Below are positions 21,001 to 27,026 of a stretch of DNA of 64,000 bases, piece after piece (position 1 is the first letter of the stretch; every line of letters starts with the position of its first letter). The notes under the pieces are model-generated. The model was not told where the DNA came from. It was given only the letters and a program-made list of their open reading frames with translations, and did no database searches. Source of the DNA: Actinomadura luteofluorescens. Lineage in GTDB: Bacteria > Actinomycetota > Actinomycetes > Streptosporangiales > Streptosporangiaceae. The DNA lies in contig NZ_JACCBA010000001.1 of the NCBI RefSeq assembly GCF_013409365.1, positions 7,936,001-8,000,000 on the forward strand. Direction: 5' to 3'. A program made the translations under genes and the position numbers.

Positions 21001-21207
21001 GCGTCCTCGTGGCGCCGCGCCGGCAGGAAGCTCCGCCTGGACGTCACCGTCCCGCCGAACACGCGGGCCCGCGTGGAGTACCCGCTCCTCGGCGGATCCG
21101 CGAGGCCGAAGGCACCGCAGGAGGCCAGGTGGATCGGTGTCCAGAACGGCCGCGCCGTCTTCGAGGTCGGCTCCGGCGACTGGACGTTCGAGGGGAGCGT
21201 GTCATGA
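18013..21207 (+). CDS. Tat-exported GH78 alpha-L-rhamnosidase, paralogue of the first gene
   Basis: The 1064-residue protein starts at ATG 18013, chosen because GAGGAG lies 6 bp upstream and the Tat motif SRRRFVQAGG follows immediately. The ATG at 17965 would place 16 non-signal residues before it. Domains are an N-terminal fibronectin-like domain, an F5/8C-like insert (about residues 170-330), Bac_rhamnosid_N, a concanavalin-like domain, the six-hairpin barrel and a C-terminal domain. The acid motif DCPHREKLGWLEQ begins near 19999 and a second conserved Glu is in LTENWDG near 20798. Long stretches are nearly identical to the first gene of the window, including the DNA encoding KGNLLDYGLGDW, so they are paralogues from duplication. 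This copy lacks the extra C-terminal discoidin region. A strong terminator follows. Confidence 0.93.
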   Translation: MNELSRRRFVQAGGIAAAAVTASGAVAAPALAAPAAAPHRELRPTDLRVDHLPSPLGIDDTAPTLGWRFAAGPRDAVQSAYQVRVASTDARLARPDLWDSGKVAGGAVSAVYAGRALKSRQRASWQVRVWDGQGSASAWSEPSHFEMGLLAPADWTAGWIGNAVWSADPEPAPATVAFAARTARYVRLNVTRLGLPIKEGWPYKVSRLQLAEIQVLDGASGPNLAAKAPVTASESYTVGGQWEPKAVTDGNLTSDAAPFGYTSLERKDQDLAAPIWIQIDLGREQRFDRIRLYPRTDETTDDGRTPNFPEDFTVQTSGDGTAFDTAAAVKGQEAPPPLRRQPEALPVLRREFTIGRRVRSARLYATALGVLDVTVNGRPVSDAVLEPPYSKYKERIVYTTYDVTRLLHRGGNTVEVELGTGMAHVPPTPGRYEKLTRSDGKPAFLGQLEITYTDGSREVVASDTSWRTALGATTFTNWYGGEDHDARRTRRDWTAAVRVAAPTARLAARMAPPIVPVETLRTKKITSPKDGVHVVDLGVNFAGWPLLRVSGPAGTKVTMRPGELLNADGTVSQHTTGSPIWDTYTLSGDGTETWHPRFCYHGFRYLQLEGLPGEPDDGTVTGIVLRADNARAGSFTSSHGLLNDIHKIIDRAVQSNMYSVLTDCPHREKLGWLEQANLVFPAVARNYDVTAYYGELVRDIAEAQTEDGLVPDIAPEFTVFGGGFRDDPNWGNVIVFAPWQMYRAYGDEATLRTYYPNMVRYVDYLSAKAKGNLLDYGLGDWITFDNSTPKGVTATFGYHRAVTALARIAQVVGKGADAARYEALAGEIGSAFNAKYATGDTYGSGSQACDALALDMGVVPADRKAAVLAHLVKSIEAKGYHLTVGEIALPSVFHVLSAAGRDDVIHAVATQTGNPSYGYQVVHGATSLTENWDGPTSGASQNHFMLGAIDEWFHASLAGLGQTDDSIGFATLLVRPAVVGDVTRAAATYETPRGHAASSWRRAGRKLRLDVTVPPNTRARVEYPLLGGSARPKAPQEARWIGVQNGRAVFEVGSGDWTFEGSVS

Positions 21208-21236
21208 CGGCCGGATGACCACCGGCGGATCACGTG

Positions 21237-21271
21237 CCCGCGGGCCGGGGCTCCACGCCCCGGCCCGCGGG
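21237..21271 (+). terminator. Strong hairpin terminator ending the rhamnosidase cluster
   Basis: A perfect 15-bp GC-only stem (21237-21251 with 21257-21271) with loop TCCAC lies 29 bp after the last rhamnosidase gene and before the aldo/keto reductase. No T-run follows. Confidence 0.78.
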
Positions 21272-21357
21272 CCCCGCGCGCTTGGCCCGGCCATGTTTGA
21301 CCGCACGTCGCTGGGCAGGAGAAGCACACGGCTCACAGCCGGGGAAGGAGGGACACC

Positions 21358-22188
21358 GTGACCGTACCCAACGTGGATCTCATCGACGGGACCGCGATGC
21401 CGCAGCTCGGCTTCGGGGTCTTCCAGGTGGGGGACGACGAGGCCGAGAGCGCCGTCGCGGTCGCCCTGCGCAACGGCTACCGCAGCATCGACACCGCCAG
21501 CGTCTACGGCAACGAGGAGGGCGTGGGGCGCGCCCTGCGCGCGTCGGAGCTGCCGCGCGAGGAGCTGTTCATCACCAGCAAGGTGTGGAACAGCGACCAG
21601 GGCTACGACGCCACCCTGCGCGCCTACGAGGCGAGCCTGCGCCGCCTCGGCCTGGAGTACCTGGACCTCTACCTGATCCACTGGCCGATGCCGGGCCGCG
21701 ACATGTACGTGGAGACCTGGCGGGCGCTGGAGCGGCTCAAGCACGACGGCCGGGTCCGGTCGATCGGCGTCTCCAACTTCACCGTGCCGACGCTGCGGCG
21801 CGTCCTCGACGAGGCCGACGTCGTCCCCGCCGTCAACCAGATCGAGCTGCACCCCTACTTCCAGCAGGACGGGATGCGCGCCTTCCACCGCGACCACGGC
21901 ATCCGCACCGAGGCGTGGGCGCCGCTCGGGCAGGGCCACGGGCTGCTGGACGACCCCGCCCTGGACCGCATCGCGGGGGCCCACGGCCGCACCCCCGCGC
22001 AGATCGCGCTCCGCTGGCACCTGGAGATCGGGAACGTGGTCATCCCGAAGTCGGCGACGCCGTCCCGGATCGCCGAGAACATCGACGTCTTCGGCTTCCG
22101 GCTGACGCCGGACGACATGAAGACGCTCGGCGAGATGGACAAGGGCGTCCGCTTCGGCCCCGACCCGGCGACGTTCGAGACGGACTAG
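21358..22188 (+). CDS. Aldo/keto reductase (2,5-diketo-D-gluconate reductase type)
   Basis: This cytosolic NADPH-dependent carbonyl reductase has 276 residues, the usual family length. The GTG start follows GGAAGGAGGG at good spacing. The AKR tetrad is visible: Asp45 and Tyr50 in SIDTASVYGNE, Lys75 in ITSKVW and His108 in LIHWP. The cofactor-binding motif IPKSATPSRIAEN lies near the C-terminus. It resembles the AKR5 group of small-sugar or aldehyde reductases, but the physiological substrate cannot be read from sequence. It lies just behind the rhamnosidase cluster, separated by a terminator, so a link to rhamnose metabolism is possible but unproven. A weak hairpin (22202-22219) follows the gene. 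Confidence 0.9.
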   Translation: MTVPNVDLIDGTAMPQLGFGVFQVGDDEAESAVAVALRNGYRSIDTASVYGNEEGVGRALRASELPREELFITSKVWNSDQGYDATLRAYEASLRRLGLEYLDLYLIHWPMPGRDMYVETWRALERLKHDGRVRSIGVSNFTVPTLRRVLDEADVVPAVNQIELHPYFQQDGMRAFHRDHGIRTEAWAPLGQGHGLLDDPALDRIAGAHGRTPAQIALRWHLEIGNVVIPKSATPSRIAENIDVFGFRLTPDDMKTLGEMDKGVRFGPDPATFETD

Positions 22189-22254
22189 CGAGCCCCGCGA
22201 ACCGCACGCCCCGGTGCGGGCACCCCCGAGATCATGACCGGGAGTCACGAGGCG

Positions 22255-22260
22255 TAACGT
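22255..22260 (+). promoter_or_regulatory. Candidate leaderless -10 element
   Basis: TAACGT fits the TAnnnT -10 pattern of actinobacteria and lies 7 bp before ATG 22268. At that spacing transcription would begin at or next to the start codon. No -35 was recognised. Confidence 0.4.
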
Positions 22261-22267
22261 TCCGTGC

Positions 22268-22486
22268 ATGGGGGAGGGGCGGGGGAGCTGGACGGGACCC
22301 GGGGGACTGCGGGTGACCGCGGTGCGGCTGACCGGCTCGCACGCGGTGTGGGCGGACTTCGCCGGCGTGCGGGGGGCGACCGCGCTGCTGGTGACGCGGG
22401 ACGGCGTGCCCGTCGGCCGCGGCTACTACCCGTCGGTCGACGACCTCGCCGAGATCGTCGACCTGGCGGAACTGCGCTCGGAGTAG
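22268..22486 (+). CDS. Small protein of unknown function (72 aa)
   Basis: The predicted protein reads as a compact two-part fold: a beta-hairpin-like segment (VTAVRLTGSHAVWADFAGVRG, ALLVTRDG) then GRGYYPSVDDLAEIVDLAEL. No family is recognised. Support for a real gene comes from codon-position G/C bias, an isolated position on the coding strand between two same-strand genes, and a TAACGT element 7 bp upstream that would give a leaderless mRNA. It has no Shine-Dalgarno, signal peptide or cysteine motif. It could be a small regulatory protein, but no function is claimed. Confidence 0.6.
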   Translation: MGEGRGSWTGPGGLRVTAVRLTGSHAVWADFAGVRGATALLVTRDGVPVGRGYYPSVDDLAEIVDLAELRSE

Positions 22487-22526
22487 CGGTTGCGCGGACC
22501 GCCCCCGCGCGTGTAGTCGGTTACGG

Positions 22527-23432
22527 GTGGGACAGCGCAGGTGTGACGTGGCCGTGGTGGGGTCGCTCAACGCCGACCTCGTGGTGGGCGTGGAGCGGCG
22601 GCCCGCGCCGGGGGAGACCGTGCTCGGGTCCGACCTGGCCACGCATCCGGGCGGCAAGGGCGCCAACCAGGCGGTCGCGGCGGCGCGGCTCGGCGGCCGG
22701 GCCGCGATCGTCGGCCGGGTCGGCGACGACGGGCACGGCGCCCTGCTGCGCGAGGCCCTGGCCGCCGACGGGGTGGACCTGGCGCACCTGGCGACCACGC
22801 CGGGCGTCCCGACCGGCGTCGCGCTGATCACGGTCGGGCCGGACGGCGACAACAGCATCATCGTCTCGCCCGGCGCCAACGCCAGGCTCGGCCCCGCCGA
22901 CGTCGAGGCGGCCCGCGCGCTGATCGAGGACGCCGCGGTGGTGTCGTTCCAGATGGAGGTGCCGCTACCCGCGGTGGAGGCCGCCGCCGGCGTCGCCGCC
23001 CGCGCGGGCCGCCGGGTCGTGCTGAACCTCTCGCCGGCCGCGCCGGTGCCGGACGGGCTGCTCGCCCTCTGCGACCCCCTCGTCGTCAACGAGCACGAGG
23101 CCGCGTTCCTGCTCGGCGGGGACGGCGACCCGAGCCGGATGGCGGCGGAGCTCGCCGGGGCCGGCCCCCGCTCGGTCGCGGTCACGGCCGGCGCCGGCGG
23201 CGTCGTCGTCGCCGACGGCGGGGGCGCGGCCGCCATCCCGTCGCCGCGGTCGGAGGCGGTCGACACCACGGGCGCCGGAGACGCCTTCACCGCCGCGCTG
23301 TGCCTGCGCCTCGCGCGCGGCGACTCCCTGCGGGACGCGGCCCGCTACGCCACCCGCGCCGGCGCCGCCGCCGTCCGCCGCCCCGGCGCCCAGACCTCGT
23401 TCCCCACCCCGGCCGAACTGCCCAGGCTCTAG
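22527..23432 (+). CDS. rbsK: PfkB-family sugar kinase, probable ribokinase
   Basis: The 301-residue protein phosphorylates a sugar, most likely ribose to ribose 5-phosphate. The GTG start at 22527 gives MGQRRCDVAVVGSLNADLVVG; a second GTG at 22548 would begin directly at the first strand. PfkB signature 1 is HPGGKGANQAVAAARLGG (residues about 33-50), and signature 2 is DTTGAGDAF near residue 250, which contains the catalytic Asp and the anion hole. Length and motifs match ribokinases. No transporter or regulator gene of a ribose operon is adjacent. It ends 1 bp before the convergent PH-domain gene. Other pentose or nucleoside substrates are possible, and L-rhamnulose kinases belong to a different fold. 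Confidence 0.88.
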   Translation: MGQRRCDVAVVGSLNADLVVGVERRPAPGETVLGSDLATHPGGKGANQAVAAARLGGRAAIVGRVGDDGHGALLREALAADGVDLAHLATTPGVPTGVALITVGPDGDNSIIVSPGANARLGPADVEAARALIEDAAVVSFQMEVPLPAVEAAAGVAARAGRRVVLNLSPAAPVPDGLLALCDPLVVNEHEAAFLLGGDGDPSRMAAELAGAGPRSVAVTAGAGGVVVADGGGAAAIPSPRSEAVDTTGAGDAFTAALCLRLARGDSLRDAARYATRAGAAAVRRPGAQTSFPTPAELPRL

Positions 23433-23433
23433 T

Positions 23434-23862
23434 TCACCGGTCGGTGCGGGCGCGGAGGCGGTACAGCTCGTCGGCGGCGTCGTGCACGTCCGAGCCCAGG
23501 TCGAACGCGCTGAGCAGGTACAGGTCGTCGGCGGTCTCGATCTCCAGGATCCGCGTGTGCAGCAGGAGCCGGCGCCGCTCGTCGACCCGGATGGAGACCA
23601 CCTGCTCCCAGCGCAGGCGGTGGCGCCTGGCGTAGCCGGTCACGACGGTGAGGCCGTCGCCGTCGGCGGCGAGCCGGACCGGGGCGACCAGGTCGCGCAG
23701 CGCGAGCACGTTCAGGCCGATCGCGGCCGCGCCCGCCAGGAAGAGGAACTGGGGGTCGTGCGAGTACAGCACGAGCAGCGCCGTGACCGCCGCCGCGGCG
23801 GCGCACTTGACCACCACGTGACCTGGCGGTACGCGCCACCGCCGCTCCTGACCCGGCTCCAT
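23434..23862 (-). CDS. PH-domain-containing membrane protein
   Basis: A small integral membrane protein of about 142 residues. After a short basic N-terminus there are two hydrophobic segments (about 19-37 and 41-57) forming a helical hairpin, then a soluble beta-rich domain (about 60-130) of the bacterial PH-like type (bPH_6 pattern), with YARRHRLRWEQVVSIRVDERRRLLLHT split across strands. I start at the ATG giving MEPGQERRW; an ATG 12 bp upstream (23874) is possible. The molecular role of these proteins is unknown. It is convergent with the kinase gene and divergent from the phosphatase gene. Confidence 0.75.
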   Translation of the reverse strand: MEPGQERRWRVPPGHVVVKCAAAAAVTALLVLYSHDPQFLFLAGAAAIGLNVLALRDLVAPVRLAADGDGLTVVTGYARRHRLRWEQVVSIRVDERRRLLLHTRILEIETADDLYLLSAFDLGSDVHDAADELYRLRARTDR

Positions 23863-23927
23863 GCCGCAGACCATAGCCGCAGCCGGGGCCTGCCCGCGCC
23901 ATGGATCGGTCCGATAGCGTCGGGATT

Positions 23928-24857
23928 ATGCGACTCGGTGTACTGGATGTGGGTTCGAACACGGTGCATCTCCTGGTGGTGGACGCCCATCGGGGCGCGC
24001 GGCCCCTCCCCGCGTACTCCCACAAGGCGGACCTGCGGCTCGCCGATCATCTGGAGGACGGCGAGCGGCTCTCCGACGAGGGCGAGACGCTGCTGCGCGA
24101 CTTCGTCGACGAGGCGCTGCAGGTCGCCGAGGACAAGGGCGTGGAGGATCTGGTCGCGTTCGCCACCTCCGCCGTCCGCGACGCCTCCAACGGCGAGGAC
24201 GTGCTGGCGCGCGTCCGCGAGGACAAGCGGATCGACATCCGGGCGCTGTCGGGCGAGGAGGAGGCGAGGCTGACCTTCCTCGCCGTCCGGCGCTGGTTCG
24301 GCTGGTCCTCGGGACGGCTGCTGGTGGTGGACATCGGCGGCGGCTCGCTGGAGGTCGCCTCCGGCATCGACGAGGAGCCGGACGCGGCGTTCTCCCTGCC
24401 GCTCGGCGCCGGGCGCCTCACCCGCGACTGGTTCACCACCGACCCGCCGCCCGCCGAGGAGGTCCGCAACGTGCGCCGGCACGTCCGCGCGGAGATCGCG
24501 CGGCGGGTCGGGGACGTCGCCCGGTACGGGGCGGCCGACCACGCGGTCGCCACGTCCAAGACGTTCAAGCAGCTCGCCCGGATCGGCGGCGCCGCCCCGA
24601 CGGCCGACGGCCCCTTCCAGCGGCGCGTGCTCGCCGGCGGGGACCTCACCGACTGGACCGACAAGCTCGCCGCGATGCCCTCCGCCGAGCGCGCCGAGCT
24701 GCCCGGCGTGTCCGAGCGGCGCGCCCCGCAGCTGCTCGCGGGCGCGATCGTCGCCGACGCCGCGATGGACCTGTTCGAGCTGCCGGAGCTGGAGATCTGC
24801 CCGTGGGCGCTGCGCGAGGGCGTCATCCTCCGCCGGCTCGACATGATCACCGGCTGA
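23928..24857 (+). CDS. ppx: Ppx/GppA family exopolyphosphatase
   Basis: This 309-residue cytosolic phosphatase hydrolyses polyphosphate and/or pppGpp. It has the single actin-like ASKHA core seen in short actinobacterial Ppx proteins. The first motif is [16 protein letters not shown] (residues 3-18), the second is [11 protein letters not shown] (about 136-146), and [13 protein letters not shown] lies between. I use ATG 23928 rather than 23901 because the conserved LGVLDVGSN begins right there. A TAGCGT -10-like element also ends 7 bp upstream, which suggests a leaderless mRNA. The C-terminal HD domain of long Ppx proteins is absent. It converges on the kinase gene with 21 bp between stops. 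Confidence 0.9.
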   Translation: MRLGVLDVGSNTVHLLVVDAHRGARPLPAYSHKADLRLADHLEDGERLSDEGETLLRDFVDEALQVAEDKGVEDLVAFATSAVRDASNGEDVLARVREDKRIDIRALSGEEEARLTFLAVRRWFGWSSGRLLVVDIGGGSLEVASGIDEEPDAAFSLPLGAGRLTRDWFTTDPPPAEEVRNVRRHVRAEIARRVGDVARYGAADHAVATSKTFKQLARIGGAAPTADGPFQRRVLAGGDLTDWTDKLAAMPSAERAELPGVSERRAPQLLAGAIVADAAMDLFELPELEICPWALREGVILRRLDMITG

Positions 24858-24878
24858 GCGCGGGGCCGGTGCGGCCCG

Positions 24879-26897
24879 CTACGACCAGTTCGGGTGGCCG
24901 AGCACCCGGCCCTCGGGCGTGACGGCCCGGTCGCCGGTGCCGTCCGCGCGGACGGCGCGGATCACCGGGTCGGTGACCGCGCCGCGCACGTAGGCGAGCC
25001 AGCGGCCGTCGCCCGACCACGCGGGGTCCATGTCGCGCGCCGCCCCGGACGTCAGCGCGTGCGCGCCGGACCCGTCCGCGTTCATGATCCAGATGTCGCT
25101 CCCGGTGGCCGGGCCCCGCACGTAGGCGACCTTGGAGCCGTCGGGCGACCACTCCGGGTCGACCGCGCGGACACCGTCCTTGGACAGCCGCGTCCAGGTG
25201 CCGCCGGGCCGGTCCGCGTCCATGGTGTAGATCTGCTCCACGTCGGAGTCGCGCTTGCTCCAGAACACGAGCCCGCCCTTGGACGACCACATCGGGTCGT
25301 CCTTGAGGGAGTCGTCGGTGGTCAGCTGGGTGGCCGGGCCGCCCGCCACGGCCACGGCGAAGATCTGCCGGACGCCGTCCCTCTCGTCCACGTAGGCCAG
25401 CCGGGTGCCGTCGGGCGACCACGTCACGCGGGTGCCGCGCACGATGCCGGTCACCTTCCGGGCGCCGGACCCGTCGGCGTTCGCCACCCAGGCCTCGGCG
25501 CTCCTGTCGCCCATCCTGGTGAACGCGACGCGCCTGCCGTCCGGTGAACGCTCGGGGAGGACGTCGCAGCTCGGCCCGCCCACGAGCGTCTTCGCGGACG
25601 CGTCGCCGGGCCTGTAGACGCCGATGTCGGCGTTGCACGACGTCGGCCAGCCGGGCGCGGTGTCGATCCGGACGAACATCGGCGCGGTCGGGAACGCCGC
25701 CGAGCCCGCCGCCGCGTTCCGCGCGCCGCCGGACTTCTGGCCGGACAGGTACACGGCCCCCGCCACGATCCCCGCGGCCAGCAGGGCCGCCGCGGTCGAC
25801 GCGGCGAGGACGCCGCGCCGCGACGGCCCCCGGCCCCGGGCCGGGGCTGGGGCCGCCGGGAATTCCCGCGCGGTGGGCGGGTCCGTGCGGCTCTCGTACG
25901 CGGGTTCGGTCCGCGGCTCCGGCTGGGGCTGCGGCTCCGGCCGAGGCTGGGGCCGAGGTTGCGGGACCGGAACGTCCTGGGAGGTGGCCGACGGGTTCGC
26001 GGCGTGCGGAACCACCGGGGCGCCCGCGGGCGGGGAGGTCCACATCTCGCCCAGCTCGGTCGTCACGGCCGCCTCGCCGGACCCGCCGACCAGCGCCAGG
26101 AGCAGGTCGCGGGCGCTCGGCCGCTGCGCGGGGTCCTTGCGCAGCGACGACCGGACGAGCCCGGCCAGCGACGGCGGCAGGTCGCCGATCTCGGGGTCGG
26201 CGTGCACGGCGCGGGCCGCCATGATCTGGAACGAGCCCTGCCCGAACGGGTTACGCCCGCTGGCGGCGAACGCCACCAGGCAGCCCCAGGCGAACACGTC
26301 CACGGCCGGGGTGACCTGCTGCGTGGTGATCTGCTCGGGCGCGATCCAGCCGGGCGTGCCGACGACCTGCCCGGTCCGGGTGTGGGAGGAGGCCATGTCC
26401 AGCGCGCGGGCGATCCCGAAGTCGATCACGCGCGGGCCGGAGATGGACAGCAGCACGTTGCTCGGCTTCAGGTCGCGGTGCACCAGGCCCGCGCTGTGGA
26501 TGGCGACGAGCGCGGCGGCCACGCCGACCGCGACGCCGTGCAGCATCCCCGGCGACAGCGCCCCGTTCGCGCTGACGTGCTGGAGCAGCGACGGCCCGTC
26601 GATGTACTCGGTCACCATGTAGGCGAGCCCGAGGTCCTCGCCGTGCTCCAGGACCTGTGCGGTGCAGAACGACGCCACGCGCTGGGCGTTGGCGGCCTCG
26701 TCGTGGAAGCGCGCGAGGAACGTCCTGTCGCCCGCCAGCTCGGCCCGGACCACCTTCACGGCCACGGCCCGCCCGCCGGTGTCGCGGCCGAGGTAGACGG
26801 CGCCCATCCCGCCCTCGCCGATCTTGGCCTCGATGCGGTACCGGCCGATCCGGGAGGGGTCGTCCGGGCGCAGCTCACCCAGGGAGGTCGCGTCCAT
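24879..26897 (-). CDS. Receptor-like Ser/Thr protein kinase with extracytoplasmic beta-propeller
   Basis: The 672-residue protein combines a Hanks-type kinase domain (about 18-275), a proline-rich linker with PQP/PEP repeats (about 305-350), one transmembrane helix (362-384) and an external C-terminal propeller (about 400-672). Kinase hallmarks are the glycine loop IGEGGMGAVYLG (26-37), Lys48, HRDLKPSN (140-147), DFG (159-161) and APEQ. The propeller has repeated TolB/PD40-like strands such as WSPDGTRLAYV, WSPDGSKVAYV and WSGDGRWLAYV. This is the PknD-like layout in which the outside domain may sense a ligand or anchor the kinase. No phosphorylation partner is evident among the neighbours. 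dnaE2 ends 129 bp upstream on the same strand, and that gap shows nothing distinctive. Confidence 0.93.
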   Translation of the reverse strand: MDATSLGELRPDDPSRIGRYRIEAKIGEGGMGAVYLGRDTGGRAVAVKVVRAELAGDRTFLARFHDEAANAQRVASFCTAQVLEHGEDLGLAYMVTEYIDGPSLLQHVSANGALSPGMLHGVAVGVAAALVAIHSAGLVHRDLKPSNVLLSISGPRVIDFGIARALDMASSHTRTGQVVGTPGWIAPEQITTQQVTPAVDVFAWGCLVAFAASGRNPFGQGSFQIMAARAVHADPEIGDLPPSLAGLVRSSLRKDPAQRPSARDLLLALVGGSGEAAVTTELGEMWTSPPAGAPVVPHAANPSATSQDVPVPQPRPQPRPEPQPQPEPRTEPAYESRTDPPTAREFPAAPAPARGRGPSRRGVLAASTAAALLAAGIVAGAVYLSGQKSGGARNAAAGSAAFPTAPMFVRIDTAPGWPTSCNADIGVYRPGDASAKTLVGGPSCDVLPERSPDGRRVAFTRMGDRSAEAWVANADGSGARKVTGIVRGTRVTWSPDGTRLAYVDERDGVRQIFAVAVAGGPATQLTTDDSLKDDPMWSSKGGLVFWSKRDSDVEQIYTMDADRPGGTWTRLSKDGVRAVDPEWSPDGSKVAYVRGPATGSDIWIMNADGSGAHALTSGAARDMDPAWSGDGRWLAYVRGAVTDPVIRAVRADGTGDRAVTPEGRVLGHPNWS

Positions 26898-27026
26898 GAG
26901 GTCTCACCTTCCGCCCCCACGGAGCCACGTCTTGGCGACCGCCCCCACGGCGGCACGCGGCCCCAACGCCTCCATACGATGACAGAGGAGGCGGCGAGGT
27001 TCTAGCGCGGGCCGCACGATCTCGTC

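Noticed and set aside
22527..23432. Rhamnulose kinase linked to the rhamnosidase cluster
   Set aside because: The protein has PfkB/ribokinase motifs, whereas rhamnulokinases belong to the FGGY fold.
24857..24878. Terminator between ppx and the kinase gene
   Set aside because: The short GC inverted repeat there is bulged and too weak to call.
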